64,000 nucleotides of DNA from WHSW01 sp963769945. GTDB lineage: Bacteria; Actinomycetota; Thermoleophilia; Solirubrobacterales; 70-9. The stretch lies in assembly GCA_963769945.1 (NCBI GenBank), contig CAVYOA010000013.1, positions 124,001-188,000 on the forward strand, in the 5' to 3' direction. A model generated the notes under the pieces. It searched no databases. It was given only the letters and a program-made list of their open reading frames with translations, and was not told the DNA's origin. A program made the translations under genes and the position numbers. Shown here piece after piece: positions 43,607 to 52,940 of the stretch. The stretch's first letter is position 1, and the number at the start of each line of letters is the position of its first letter.

Positions 43607-44570
43607 GCCGAGCTCACCTACTTGGAGGCGATCTCTGACGGCTTGCGCGAGGAGATGCGCCGTGACGAGACCGTGTTCTGCATGGGTCAGGATATCGGCC
43701 ACTTCGGCGGTGCCTTCAAGGTCACCGATGGCTTCGTCGAGGAGTTCGGCGTCGACCGTGTGCTCGATGCCCCGCTGGCCGAAAACGCGATCATCGGCAC
43801 CGCCGTGGGCGCGGCGGTCGAGGGCCTGCGGCCTGTGTGTGAGATGCAGTTCGCCGACTTCATCTCGTGCGGCTTCGACCAGCTCGTCAACGTTGCCGCC
43901 AAGCTCCACTACCGCCAGGGCCTGGCCGTGCCAATGGTTGTGCGCCTGCCCTCGGGCGGTGGCTTCTCGGGAGGGCCCTTTCACTCCCAAAATCCCGAAG
44001 CCTGGTTCCTGCAGGCGCCCGGCCTCAAGGTCGTTGCCCCAGCCACCGCCGAGGATGCCAAGGGGCTACTGACGGCGGCTATCCGCGACCCGAACCCGGT
44101 GTGCTTTCTCGAGCACAAAGGCCTCTATCGCTACATCAAGGGCGAGGTCCCCGAGGGCTCACATGAGGTCGAGATCGGCAAGGCCCGAATCGCCCGCGAG
44201 GGCGAGGAGATGACGGTGATCGCCTACGGCTCCGCGGTGCACCTGGCACTCGACGCCGCCGCTGATCTCGACGAGAGCATCGAGGTCATCGATCTGCGCT
44301 CGCTCGTCCCGCTCGACACCGACGCGGTGCTGTGCCAGTGCTCGCAAGACCGGCAAGGTGCTCGTCGCCCACGAAGCGACTCGATCCTGTGGCGTTGGCG
44401 CGGAGGTGGCAGCTCTGATCGCCGCCGAGGCCTTCGAGGACCTCGACGCGCCGGTGCGGCGCTTGACCGCGCCCGACGTCCCGATCCCGTTCAGCCCACC
44501 GCTGGAGCAGGCCGTGCTGCCGCAGCTCGAGCAGATGAAGGAGGCCTGCCGTGAGCTCCTCAGCTACTGA
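43603..44570 (+). CDS. bkdB: Branched-chain 2-oxoacid dehydrogenase E1 beta subunit (two single-base frameshifts)
   Basis: E1 beta partner. The start ATG 43603 overlaps the E1 alpha stop, but an extra C near 43608 breaks the frame; removing it restores MSELTYLEAISDGLREEM. The long frame then carries GAFKVTDGFVEEFGVDRVLD and LAENAIIGTAVGAAVEGLRP. A second extra base near 44333 breaks VLASARKTGKVLVAHEATRS, after which GVGAEVAALIAAEAFEDLD and the C-terminus follow. The corrected length is 321 aa, normal for the family. Two independent one-base insertions in one conserved gene point to sequence error. Confidence 0.9.
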
Positions 44571-45870
44571 GACCGTGCAAGTTGAAATGCCGAAGATGGG
44601 CATCTCCGTCTCGGAAGGGACGATCGTTGAGTGGCGCAAGGCTGTCGGCGACGAGATCTCGGCCGACGAGACGATCGCCGACGTGACCACCGATAAGGTC
44701 GACGTCGAGATCCCCTCTCCGGCATCGGGCGTCGTTTCCAGCTTGCTCGTCGAGCCGGGTGAGAGCGTCGACGTCGGGACCGTGATCGCCGAGATCGCGC
44801 CGGCCGGCGCCGATGTCGCCAGCCAACCCGGCGACTCCTCCACCGATGCTGTGCAAGCCGAGGCGACGAGCTCGGATGAGCCAGCCGTGGACGGCCCGGA
44901 CCGCTCCACCTTCGTTTCGCCTGTCGTCGCGAGGATGGCCGACAAGCACGGCGTCGACATCAGCGAAGTCGACGGCACCGGGATTGGCGGACGCGTGCGC
45001 AAGAAGGATGTGCTGGCGTTTCTCGATGACGCGCCGGCAAGCGGCAACGGTGAGGTCAAGGCCGCACCGGTTCTGCATTCCGACTCGCCCTACCGGCCCG
45101 ATGAACCTGAACCGGCCGAGAAGGCCGAGCCGGTCGAGAAGGCCGCGGAGCCGACCACCGAAGGCGAGGCAGCAAGCGAAGGGCGCGAGGTGATGTCGCC
45201 GATGCGTTCGGCGATCGCCAAGCACATGGTCGAGAGCCGCCGCACGGCGGCGCACTGCACGACGATCGTCGAGGTCGACATGTCGCGGGTCGCCGCCCGC
45301 CGTGCCGAGCTCAAGCCGGTGATGGCTAAGCGCGGGGTGCCGCTGACGTACCTCTCGTTCGTCGCCAAGGCGACCGTGGGGGCGCTGGCCCAATACCCGG
45401 TGTTGAACTCGTCTGTGGACGGCGATGCGATCGTCCACCACGACGATGTCAACCTCGGCATCGCGGTTGCGCTTGACGCCGGACTGATCGTCCCCGTGAT
45501 CGCCAAGGCGCAGCGCCTCAGCGTCGAGGGCCTCGCTGCCGAGATCGCAGACGTGGCAACGCGCGCGCGGGAGAAGAAGCTGACGCCCGACGACGTTCAG
45601 GGCGGTACGTTCACGATCACCAACCCGGGCCAGTTCGGCGCTGTGCTGGCGACGCCGATCATCAACCAACCGCAGGTGGCGATCCTCGATCTCGAGGCGA
45701 TCGTCAAGCGGCCCGTGGTGATCACGGCCGAAGACGGGAGCGACTCGATCGCGATCCGCCCGATGACCTACCTGTGCATGTCGTGGGATCACCGCGCTCT
45801 CGATGGAGCCGTAGCCGCCCACTTCCTCGGCACGATCAAGCGCGACCTCGAGGCCGGCGGCGAACTATGA
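44551..45870 (+). CDS. bkdC: Dihydrolipoyl acyltransferase E2, branched-chain type
   Basis: A 439-aa E2. The N-terminal lipoyl domain has the target Lys in TTDKVDVEIPSP near residue 49. A linker rich in Pro, Glu and Ala is followed by the subunit-binding domain VSPVVARMADKHGVDISEV and GIGGRVRKKDV, and the catalytic domain ends with MSWDHRALDGAVAAHFL. GTG 44551 overlaps the E1 beta stop by 20 bp. E3 is presumably shared with LpdA at 36182. Confidence 0.93.
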   Translation: MSSSATETVQVEMPKMGISVSEGTIVEWRKAVGDEISADETIADVTTDKVDVEIPSPASGVVSSLLVEPGESVDVGTVIAEIAPAGADVASQPGDSSTDAVQAEATSSDEPAVDGPDRSTFVSPVVARMADKHGVDISEVDGTGIGGRVRKKDVLAFLDDAPASGNGEVKAAPVLHSDSPYRPDEPEPAEKAEPVEKAAEPTTEGEAASEGREVMSPMRSAIAKHMVESRRTAAHCTTIVEVDMSRVAARRAELKPVMAKRGVPLTYLSFVAKATVGALAQYPVLNSSVDGDAIVHHDDVNLGIAVALDAGLIVPVIAKAQRLSVEGLAAEIADVATRAREKKLTPDDVQGGTFTITNPGQFGAVLATPIINQPQVAILDLEAIVKRPVVITAEDGSDSIAIRPMTYLCMSWDHRALDGAVAAHFLGTIKRDLEAGGEL

Positions 45871-46916
45871 GCCTGACCGCTTTTGAGCACGAGGAGCTGG
45901 TGGTGCGCAGCGGCAAGCGCAGCGGGGCGACGATGGCGGTCGCGGTGCATTCGACCGCTCTCGGTCCTGCACTCGGCGGGCTGCGCCTGTGGCATTACGG
46001 CCGCGATGAGGACGGCATCGCCGATGTCCTGCGACTCGCCTCGGGAATGACGATGAAGGCCGCCGCGGCCGGTCTCGACCTCGGCGGCGGCAAGGGTGTC
46101 ATCTGCTCCCCCGCTCCGGCCGCGATGCTGAGCCTGGATCTGCGCCGCGAGATCCTGCTCGACTTCGGCGACCTCGTCGAGTCGCTGGGCGGCCGCTACA
46201 TCACCGCCGAGGACGTCGGCATCGACGCGGACGACATGGGCGTGGTTGCCGAGCGCACCAATCATGTCACCGGCCTACCGCAAGCCGGCGGTGGCGCCGG
46301 CGACCCAAGCCCGTTCACCGCGATCGGAGTCGAGGCGGCGATGCGAGCCTGCATCGAGGCGCGCTTCGGAACGCGCGAGCTGCTCGGGATGGGAGTCGTG
46401 GTGATCGGCCTTGGGCACGTCGGATCACGACTGGCGATGCGCATGCGCGCCGCCGGCGCTCGCCTCGTCGTCTCCGACACCGATCCCCAAAAACGCCAGC
46501 TCGCCGAGCGTCTCGGGGCGCGCTGGGTCGACCCGGCAGTCGCGACAAGGGTCGAGTGCGATGTGCTGGCGCCGTGCGCGCTCGGCGGCGCGATCGGAGA
46601 GGCAAGCGTCGAGCGCCTGCGGACGCAGATCGTCTGCGGGGCGGCCAACAATCAACTCGCCGACGATCGGCTTGCCGAACGCCTGGCCGAGCGCGACGTG
46701 CTCTATGCGCCCGACTTCATCGCCAACGCCGGCGGCTTGATCAACGTCTATCGAGAGGTTCGCGGCTATGACGAGGACCGGGCGCTGGAGATGGCGATGG
46801 ACATCGAGGAGACGATGCGCCAGGTGCTGATCACCTCCGAGACGCGCTCGGTGACGCCGCTCGAGGCTGCAATCGAGCTCGCCCACGAGCGACTCGATTG
46901 CGCCGTGCGAAACTAG
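45867..46916 (+). CDS. ldh: Leucine dehydrogenase (Glu/Leu/Phe/Val dehydrogenase family)
   Basis: A 349-aa NAD-dependent amino-acid dehydrogenase that would deaminate leucine, valine and isoleucine to keto acids. LGPALGGLRLWHYG near residue 31 and LDLGGGKGVI with the catalytic Lys near residue 78 identify the Leu/Phe/Val branch. VVVIGLGHVGSRLAMRM near residue 178 is the NAD fold, and CGAANNQLADDRLAERL is typical. ATG 45867 overlaps the E2 stop (ATGA). The operon position directly after bkd genes supports branched-chain catabolism. Confidence 0.93.
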   Translation: MSLTAFEHEELVVRSGKRSGATMAVAVHSTALGPALGGLRLWHYGRDEDGIADVLRLASGMTMKAAAAGLDLGGGKGVICSPAPAAMLSLDLRREILLDFGDLVESLGGRYITAEDVGIDADDMGVVAERTNHVTGLPQAGGGAGDPSPFTAIGVEAAMRACIEARFGTRELLGMGVVVIGLGHVGSRLAMRMRAAGARLVVSDTDPQKRQLAERLGARWVDPAVATRVECDVLAPCALGGAIGEASVERLRTQIVCGAANNQLADDRLAERLAERDVLYAPDFIANAGGLINVYREVRGYDEDRALEMAMDIEETMRQVLITSETRSVTPLEAAIELAHERLDCAVRN

Positions 46917-46920
46917 GTTC

Positions 46921-47664
46921 ATGAGCGAGCTCAGCGTGGTGCGCGCGGGCCAGGTTGGCTACGCCGAGGCGCTGGCCGCGCAGCGGGCGCTGGCAGAGGC
47001 GCGACGAGCTCGGGAAGTCGGTGACCTGCTGCTCTTGCTCGAGCATCCGCCGGTCTATACGAAGGGCAGGCGCACGAGCGCCGACGAGCTACCGATGGGC
47101 GAGCAGTGGTATCGGATGCAGGGCTTTGAGATCGTTGAGAGCGATCGTGGCGGCCGCCTCACCTATCACGGTCCCGGACAGCTCGTCGCCTATCCGATCG
47201 TCGACCTGGCGGAACTCGGCATCGGGGTTCGTGAGTTCGTCGGCAGGCTGGAGCGCGCGATGATCGCCGCGCTTGGCGACTTCGAGATCACGGCTGGCCT
47301 GTTCGAGGGACTGACGGGTGTCTGGGTCGGTGAGTCGCCTCCGCCGCTGGGTAAAGCGCGGAAGATCGGCTCGATCGGTCTTCGCGTGCGCGAGTCGATC
47401 ACCACCCACGGTCTTGCGATCAACGTCAACAACGACCTGCAGCCGTTCGAGTGGGTGATGCCGTGTGGGATCGAGGCCTGCCAGATGACCTCGGTGGCGC
47501 GCGAGCACGGCGCCGAGCAGGATCTAGACGCCTTTGGCAGCGCCGTCGCAAGGCGCTTGGCCCAGAGCTGCGAGGCCGAGCCAGTCGAGCTCGCCGGCAT
47601 TGATCTCACCCGACGAGTCCCCGGCGCTTCAGCCCTTGCAAGCGGCGCTCTCGCGCCGAGCTGA
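46921..47664 (+). CDS. lipB: Octanoyl-ACP:protein octanoyltransferase LipB
   Basis: Transfers octanoate from acyl carrier protein to lipoyl domains, the first step of endogenous lipoylation. The 247-aa protein has RGGRLTYHGPGQLVAYPIVD near residue 80, KIGSIGLRVRESITTHG with the catalytic Lys near residue 142 and the nucleophile in MPCGIEACQMTS near residue 181. It begins 4 bp after leucine dehydrogenase, so cofactor assembly is expressed with the E2 proteins that need it. Confidence 0.96.
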   Translation: MSELSVVRAGQVGYAEALAAQRALAEARRAREVGDLLLLLEHPPVYTKGRRTSADELPMGEQWYRMQGFEIVESDRGGRLTYHGPGQLVAYPIVDLAELGIGVREFVGRLERAMIAALGDFEITAGLFEGLTGVWVGESPPPLGKARKIGSIGLRVRESITTHGLAINVNNDLQPFEWVMPCGIEACQMTSVAREHGAEQDLDAFGSAVARRLAQSCEAEPVELAGIDLTRRVPGASALASGALAPS

Positions 47665-47688
47665 AGGCCGGCTCCCGTCGCCGCGCGG

Positions 47689-48537
47689 ATGCCACTGAGT
47701 AACGAGGACGCTCACCGCATCGCCCGCGACGAGGGCGTCTCGCGGCCGATCTACTTCGTCGTTCGCGGCGGCGTCGTTCCCTTCATGCGACTGTGGTGGG
47801 GCCTGCGAATCTCCGGCGCGCAGCACATCCCAGCCGAGGGTGCGGCGATCATCACGCCCAACCACAAGAGCTTCTACGACAGCTTCTTTCTCGCCGCGGC
47901 GACCAAGCGCCACGTCCGCTTCATGGGCAAGTCGGAGCTGTTCGAGGGGCGCATGGGCAAGACCTTCGTTCGCCTCGGAGCGTTTCCGGTGCGCCGTGGT
48001 CAGTCCGATGCCGATGCGCTCGAGACGGCCCGCGAGATCCTCGAACAGGGCGGGCTGCTTTCGCTGTTTCCCGAAGGGACGCGAGTGCGCGATCCCGAGG
48101 GTCTTGGCGAGCCCAAGCGGGGTGCGGTGCGCCTCGCGCTGGAGACGGGCGCGCCGCTGATTCCGGCGGCGATCACCGGCACCGAGAAGCTCTTCTTTCA
48201 CGGCGTTCCCCGACCGACCACGGTTCGCGTCAGTTTCGGCACACCGATTGCCGTGGACGAGATCCCAGCAACTCCAGACGCCGCCGCGCAGTTGCTCGAT
48301 GACGAGCTGTGGCCAAGCGTCGAGGGCGAGTTCGGACGACTACGCGCGCACCCAGGTCTGATCGCGGCCGGGCTCGCCGCGCTCGGCATTGGCGCGACGG
48401 TGGCGACGCGCCGCCGGCGCAGGTCCAAGAAGCGCAGGCCGAGTGGCGCCGATGAACTGCCGAGCGGCACCGATAACGTGACACTAGTCGACGAAATCTG
48501 CCGCTCGGCACGAATCGGGCCGCTCGGTAACGTTTAG
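47689..48537 (+). CDS. plsC: 1-acyl-sn-glycerol-3-phosphate acyltransferase family protein
   Basis: A 282-aa PlsC-like acyltransferase. The HX4D motif is in TPNHKSFYDSFF near residue 60 and the FPEGTR motif near residue 127. These place it among lysophosphatidate acyltransferases. The C-terminal 60 residues include a short hydrophobic stretch (LIAAGLAALGIGATVA) and a strongly basic tail. It lies between lipB and lipA, 24 bp and 3 bp apart, which suggests shared transcription, possibly reflecting a common dependence on acyl-ACP. Confidence 0.85.
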   Translation: MPLSNEDAHRIARDEGVSRPIYFVVRGGVVPFMRLWWGLRISGAQHIPAEGAAIITPNHKSFYDSFFLAAATKRHVRFMGKSELFEGRMGKTFVRLGAFPVRRGQSDADALETAREILEQGGLLSLFPEGTRVRDPEGLGEPKRGAVRLALETGAPLIPAAITGTEKLFFHGVPRPTTVRVSFGTPIAVDEIPATPDAAAQLLDDELWPSVEGEFGRLRAHPGLIAAGLAALGIGATVATRRRRRSKKRRPSGADELPSGTDNVTLVDEICRSARIGPLGNV

Positions 48538-48540
48538 GTC

Positions 48541-49506
48541 ATGAAACCGGTCGAGACGCCAACGCCAGATCGGGTCCACGTCACCCGCTCGCGCGCAAAC
48601 CCGGGCGGCGCGACGTTCGAGGGACGCCCGTTTCGCGAGCGCAAGCCGAAGTGGCTCAAAGTTCCGGCGCCGGGAAGCCCCACCTACCGCGCGCTGAAGA
48701 AGTCGATCGCCGACGACAACCTGCACACCGTCTGCGAGGAGGCCAACTGCCCCAACATCGGCGAGTGCTGGGAGCGCGGCACGGCAACCTTCATGATCCT
48801 CGGCGATGTCTGCACGCGGCGCTGCGGCTTTTGCAACGTGCAGACCGGGGTGCCGACGTGGAACGACCCGCTGGAGCCGCTGCGCGTTGCCACCCAGGTA
48901 AAGAAGATGGGCCTGAAGCACGCGGTGATCACATCCGTCGACCGCGACGATCTGCCCGACTACGGCGCCGGCGCCTTCGTCGGCGTCGTGCGCTCGATCC
49001 GGATGATGGCACCGGAGTGCAAGATCGAGCTGCTGACGCCCGACTTTCGCGGCCAGGAGATGCCGCTAGCCAAGGTCGTCCACGAGCGCCCCGATGTCTT
49101 CAACCACAACGTCGAAACCGTGCCGCGGCTCTACCCGAAGGCTCGCCGCGGCTCGAACTTCCTGCGCTCGGCGAGGGTGTTGAGGATGGCGAAGGAGATG
49201 GGCGGCGGGCGCGTCGTCACGAAGTCGGGATTGATGGTCGGTCTTGGCGAGGAGTTCGACGAAATGATCGAAACGTTTGAGATCCTGCGCGCGCACGGCG
49301 TCCAGATCCTCACCGTCGGCCAGTACCTTCGCCCGACGGAGAAGCACCTGCCGGTGGTGCGCTACTGGCACCCCGACGAGTTCGACCGCCTGCGCGCGGC
49401 GGCCTATGAGATCGGCTTCGAATCGGTCGCGGCGGGGCCGCTCGTGCGCAGCTCCTACCACGCCGACGAGTCGGCGCGTGAAGTGGCTGAGCGGCAGGCG
49501 TCCTAG
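48541..49506 (+). CDS. lipA: Lipoyl synthase LipA
   Basis: A 321-aa radical-SAM enzyme that inserts two sulfurs into the octanoyl chain. The auxiliary cluster cysteines are in CEEANCPNIGEC (CX4CX5C) near residue 61 and the radical-SAM cluster in CTRRCGFC near residue 92. The conserved VETVPRLYPKARRG and the late QYLRPTEKHLPV are present. ATG 48541 is preceded by TAACGT at 48528-48533 with a 7-nt gap. The convergent DUF3291 gene ends 20 bp later. Confidence 0.97.
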   Translation: MKPVETPTPDRVHVTRSRANPGGATFEGRPFRERKPKWLKVPAPGSPTYRALKKSIADDNLHTVCEEANCPNIGECWERGTATFMILGDVCTRRCGFCNVQTGVPTWNDPLEPLRVATQVKKMGLKHAVITSVDRDDLPDYGAGAFVGVVRSIRMMAPECKIELLTPDFRGQEMPLAKVVHERPDVFNHNVETVPRLYPKARRGSNFLRSARVLRMAKEMGGGRVVTKSGLMVGLGEEFDEMIETFEILRAHGVQILTVGQYLRPTEKHLPVVRYWHPDEFDRLRAAAYEIGFESVAAGPLVRSSYHADESAREVAERQAS

Positions 49507-49525
49507 CCGCCGGCGGTCCCTTCGA

Positions 49526-50077
49526 TCAGGCCGAGCAGGGCTGGCGGTCGTCCGCGGTGATCTCGTCCGCGCCCGCGGCCGGGCTCCGAAACCGCTGCTT
49601 GAACGTGAACGCGTAGGGCGTTGGGCCGTACTCGGCCAGGTACTCGAGGCGCTCGCGCGCATCGGCAGGCGTCGGCACGGTCCCAGCCTGTACCCACCAC
49701 AGCGCGATGAAGATCTCCGCGATGCGGCTGAACCACTGGCGGCGGCGTCGCATCACCTCGAGGTGGGGTCCTGAATAGACGAAGTTCCACAGAGCATCCG
49801 CCGACTCCCAGACCGACATGTTGATCAGCAACCGCTCGTCGTCGAAGGCTTGGATCGAGGTGGCGTCGCCGGACTCGTCCTGAAGGCGCCAGACGAACCC
49901 GGGAGCACCGTCGGCGAGCGCGTTGATCGGCTCCAGGTTGGCGACGAACTCCGCCATCGTTGACGAGTCCATCGGTGCGACCGGCAGCGCGATGTTGACT
50001 TGGGCCAGATGCAGCTCGTGGCGCTTGGTCACGAGAGCAGCATAGGTGCGTAGGTCTGTAACCGATGAGCGCGACAT
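49526..50077 (-). CDS. DUF3291-type hypothetical protein
   Basis: A 183-aa protein with HLAQVNIALPVAP, FVANLEPINALADGAPGFVW, NMSVWESADALWNFVYS and a Trp-rich IALWWVQAGTVPT, the pattern of DUF3291 (a dimeric alpha-beta-barrel monooxygenase-like fold). No function is known for the family. ATG 50077 is accepted, though a later start before HLAQVN is possible. Confidence 0.75.
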   Translation of the reverse strand: MSRSSVTDLRTYAALVTKRHELHLAQVNIALPVAPMDSSTMAEFVANLEPINALADGAPGFVWRLQDESGDATSIQAFDDERLLINMSVWESADALWNFVYSGPHLEVMRRRRQWFSRIAEIFIALWWVQAGTVPTPADARERLEYLAEYGPTPYAFTFKQRFRSPAAGADEITADDRQPCSA

Positions 50078-50107
50078 GACTTCTGCCCAGCCGGTGTACT
50101 AGGGCCG

Positions 50108-50326
50108 GTGAACAGCAACGACATCCGCACAGCCGTCCTCGGGATCGGGATCATCTTCTGCGTCGGGCTGCTGGCAATGACGGCGGCGGTGGTCGCCGAG
50201 ATCGACATCCAGCAGTGGAATCTGTCCAGCTTGCTGTTGATCGGCTTCATCGTCTTTGGCATTGCGATCATCGCGATGATCCTGCTGGCGCTGATCAGCG
50301 CCCTGCGAAATCCGCCAGACGAGTAA
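50108..50326 (+). CDS. Small two-helix membrane protein
   Basis: A 72-aa protein with two clear membrane segments, AVLGIGIIFCVGLLAMTAAVV and LLLIGFIVFGIAIIAMILLAL, joined by a short polar loop. GTG 50108 is the only reasonable start. It is divergent from the DUF3291 gene and about 90 bp before a lipoprotein gene. No family is recognised, but such holin-sized proteins are common in actinobacteria. Confidence 0.65.
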   Translation: MNSNDIRTAVLGIGIIFCVGLLAMTAAVVAEIDIQQWNLSSLLLIGFIVFGIAIIAMILLALISALRNPPDE

Positions 50327-50418
50327 CACCGCCGCTTTCATTTGCCAGTCATCTGCGATCGCCACGGTCGCCTCATCAATCGACGCCGGCTTCAGCCGGC
50401 AGACCCGAGGAGACCGAG

Positions 50419-51186
50419 ATGACTTTGAAGACCAAGCTCGCACTGACCATCGGCGTCGCGGCGGCAGTCGTAGGGATCGCCGCCTGCGGCGGCTCCGCTT
50501 CCGCCGGCGAGCCAACCTCAGGCAGCGATCTGCCGCAGGGCAGCGAGCACGTCGAGCTCGATCCGGCCGAGTTCACGACCGAGATCGACAACCCGTACTG
50601 GCCGATGGCCGTCGGCAACAAGTGGGTTCTGAGCGAGACGGACACCACTGGCGCCCGCGAGAAGATCGTGGTCGAGGTCGTCGACGAGACGAAGTTGATC
50701 GCCAACGGCGTCGAAGCACGCGTCGTTCGCGATACGGCGACCGCGGACGGTGTTCCGATCGAGATCACCGACGACTGGTTCGCCCAGGATTCGGCCGGAA
50801 ACGTCTGGTACCTCGGCGAGTACGTGACCAACTTCGAGGACGGCAAGCCCGTCGACCACGAGGGATCGTTCGAGGCAGGCGTCGACGGCGCCGAGGCCGG
50901 TGTCGCGATGCCCGCCGACCCGCAGGCGGGGATGGAGTATCGCCAGGAGTACTACGCGGGCGAGGCCGAGGACCAGGGCGCGGTCGTGACTGTCGGGGAA
51001 GAGCAGGTCCAGGTTCCCTTCGGCTTCTTCGACGAGGGCGTACTCATGACCCGAGACCTCAACCCGAACGAGCCCAAGACGCAAGAGCTCAAGTTCTATG
51101 CGCGCGGTGTCGGGCCCCTGCTGAGCTTCCATACTGATGGCGACGGCGGGCGCGCGGCGCTGGTCAGCTTCGAGCGCGGGAAGTAG
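50419..51186 (+). CDS. Hypothetical lipoprotein
   Basis: A 255-aa lipoprotein with signal KTKLALTIGVAAAVVGIAACG (lipidated Cys near residue 21). ATG 50419 follows GAGGAGACC, a good ribosome-binding site. The mature part starts with a Gly/Ser linker and has DNPYWPMAVGNKWVLSETD and QEYYAGEAEDQGAVVTVGEE. The sequence resembles secreted proteins of unknown function with a beta-rich fold. The following gene is an acyl-CoA dehydrogenase, 26 bp later. Confidence 0.72.
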   Translation: MTLKTKLALTIGVAAAVVGIAACGGSASAGEPTSGSDLPQGSEHVELDPAEFTTEIDNPYWPMAVGNKWVLSETDTTGAREKIVVEVVDETKLIANGVEARVVRDTATADGVPIEITDDWFAQDSAGNVWYLGEYVTNFEDGKPVDHEGSFEAGVDGAEAGVAMPADPQAGMEYRQEYYAGEAEDQGAVVTVGEEQVQVPFGFFDEGVLMTRDLNPNEPKTQELKFYARGVGPLLSFHTDGDGGRAALVSFERGK

Positions 51187-51212
51187 CGCTGTGTGGCTAG
51201 AGTCCCGCGCCC

Positions 51213-52931
51213 TTGTCCGAGCTGCTGTTCAACCCGCGCGCCTACGACGCTGCCGATCTCGATCCCGAGGCGAAGCGGATCATGCTGGCGACGATCGAGT
51301 TCTTCGAGTCGCGCGGCAAGCAGGTGCTCAAAGAGCACGACCGCGAGCAGCGCTGGTACTCCGACTTCCTCGAGTTCGTCAAGCGCGAACGGGTCTTCGC
51401 AACGCTGCTGACGCCCGCGCGCGACGGCGACGGAGACGCCGACAAGCGCTGGGACACAAAGCGGATCTGCGCCTTCAACGAGATCACCGCCTTCTACGGG
51501 CTCGTCTACTGGTACACGTGGCAGGTCTCGATCCTCGGCCTGGGGCCGATCTGGCAAAGCGACAATGAGGCGGCGCGGGCGCGGGCAGCGCAGCTGCTCG
51601 ACGAAGGCGCGATTTTCGCCTTCGGCCTCTCCGAGAAGGCCCACGGCGCCGATATCTATTCCACCGACATGGTGCTGACGCCCGACGGCAATGGCGGCTT
51701 CAGCGCTCGCGGCGGCAAGTACTACATCGGCAACGGCAACCTCGCGGGCATGGTCTCGGTGTTCGGACGGCGTAGCGACATCGAGGGCCCGGAGGGCTAT
51801 GTGTTCTTCGCCGCCGACAGCCAGCACTCGAACTACCGGCTGGTCAAGAACGTAGTCAGCTCGCAGTCGTACGTGAGCCAGTTCGAGCTTGAGGATTACC
51901 CGGTAGGCGAGGAAGACGTGCTACATGCCGGCCCGGCTGCCTTCGACGCCGCTCTGAACACCGTCAACATCGGCAAGTTCAACCTCGGCTTCGCCTCGAT
52001 TGGGATCTGCGAGCACGCGCTTTATGAGGCGATCACCCACGCCGATGCTCGCGTCCTCTACGGGATGCAGGTCACCGACTTCCCCCACGTGCGCCAAGCG
52101 TTCGTCGATGCCTACGCGCGGCTAGTGGCGATGAAGCTGTTCGCCGAACGGGCGATCGACTACATGCGCTCGGCGACGGCTGAGGATCGGCGCTATTTAC
52201 TGTTCAACCCGGTGACGAAGATGAAGGTGACGACCGAGGGCGAGAAGGTGATCGACCTGCTCTGGGACGTGATCGCGGCCAAGGGCTTTGAGAAGGACAT
52301 GTACTTCGAGATGGCGGCACGCGACATCCGCGCGCTGCCGAAGCTCGAGGGGACGGTGCACGTGAACATGGCGCTGATCTTGAAGTTCATGCCCGCCTAC
52401 CTGTTCAGCCCGGCGGCTGTAGACGACGTCGAGGTGCGTGACGATCCAGCCGACGACGGGTTCCTCTTTCGCCAGGGAAAGGCGCGCGGGCTGGGCCAGA
52501 TTCGCTTTCAGGAGTGGAGCCTTGCCTACGAAGCGTTTGCCGGCGTCGCCAACGTCGCCAGGTTCCTCGAGCAGGCCGAAGGCTTGAAGGCGCTGCTGAC
52601 TAGCGCGCCGCCATCGGAGTCGCAGATCAAGGACCCCGATTTCATGCTCGCGCTCGGCGAGCTGTTCACGCTCGTCGTCTACGGCCAGCTGATCTGCGAG
52701 CGGGCGGCGATCGTCGGCGTCGACGAGGCGATCATCGATCAGATCTTCGACGTCATCGTGCGCGACTTCTCGGCCTACGCGGTTGCGCTACACGGGCGCA
52801 CGGCTTCGACTGACGAGCAGCAGGCGTGGGCGCTTGAGAACGTCCGCAAGCCGGTAGTCGACGGCGAGCGCTTCGGCAAGGTTTGGGGTCAGGTTCGGGG
52901 TCTCGCGGGCGCGTATGAAATGCGCCCGTAG
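51213..52931 (+). CDS. Acyl-CoA dehydrogenase family protein
   Basis: A 572-aa flavoprotein. GLSEKAHGADIYSTD near residue 142 matches the FAD-contacting block, YYIGNGNLAGMVSVFGRR near residue 170 is the substrate region, and helical C-terminal segments (QFELEDYPVG, VTKMKVTTEGEKVIDLLWDV) follow. The length exceeds the 380-aa standard and suggests a long-chain or oxidase-like member. TTG 51213 is preceded by TAGAGT (51198-51203) with a 9-nt gap. It is not adjacent to the leucine genes, so an isovaleryl-CoA role is unproven. Confidence 0.85.
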   Translation: MSELLFNPRAYDAADLDPEAKRIMLATIEFFESRGKQVLKEHDREQRWYSDFLEFVKRERVFATLLTPARDGDGDADKRWDTKRICAFNEITAFYGLVYWYTWQVSILGLGPIWQSDNEAARARAAQLLDEGAIFAFGLSEKAHGADIYSTDMVLTPDGNGGFSARGGKYYIGNGNLAGMVSVFGRRSDIEGPEGYVFFAADSQHSNYRLVKNVVSSQSYVSQFELEDYPVGEEDVLHAGPAAFDAALNTVNIGKFNLGFASIGICEHALYEAITHADARVLYGMQVTDFPHVRQAFVDAYARLVAMKLFAERAIDYMRSATAEDRRYLLFNPVTKMKVTTEGEKVIDLLWDVIAAKGFEKDMYFEMAARDIRALPKLEGTVHVNMALILKFMPAYLFSPAAVDDVEVRDDPADDGFLFRQGKARGLGQIRFQEWSLAYEAFAGVANVARFLEQAEGLKALLTSAPPSESQIKDPDFMLALGELFTLVVYGQLICERAAIVGVDEAIIDQIFDVIVRDFSAYAVALHGRTASTDEQQAWALENVRKPVVDGERFGKVWGQVRGLAGAYEMRP

Positions 52932-52940
52932 CCGGCGCGC

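Noticed and set aside
44560..45822. 420-aa minus-strand ORF across the E2 gene
   Set aside because: The plus-strand E2 has lipoyl and DHRxxDG motifs; the antisense product is Arg/Asp/His-rich shadow coding.
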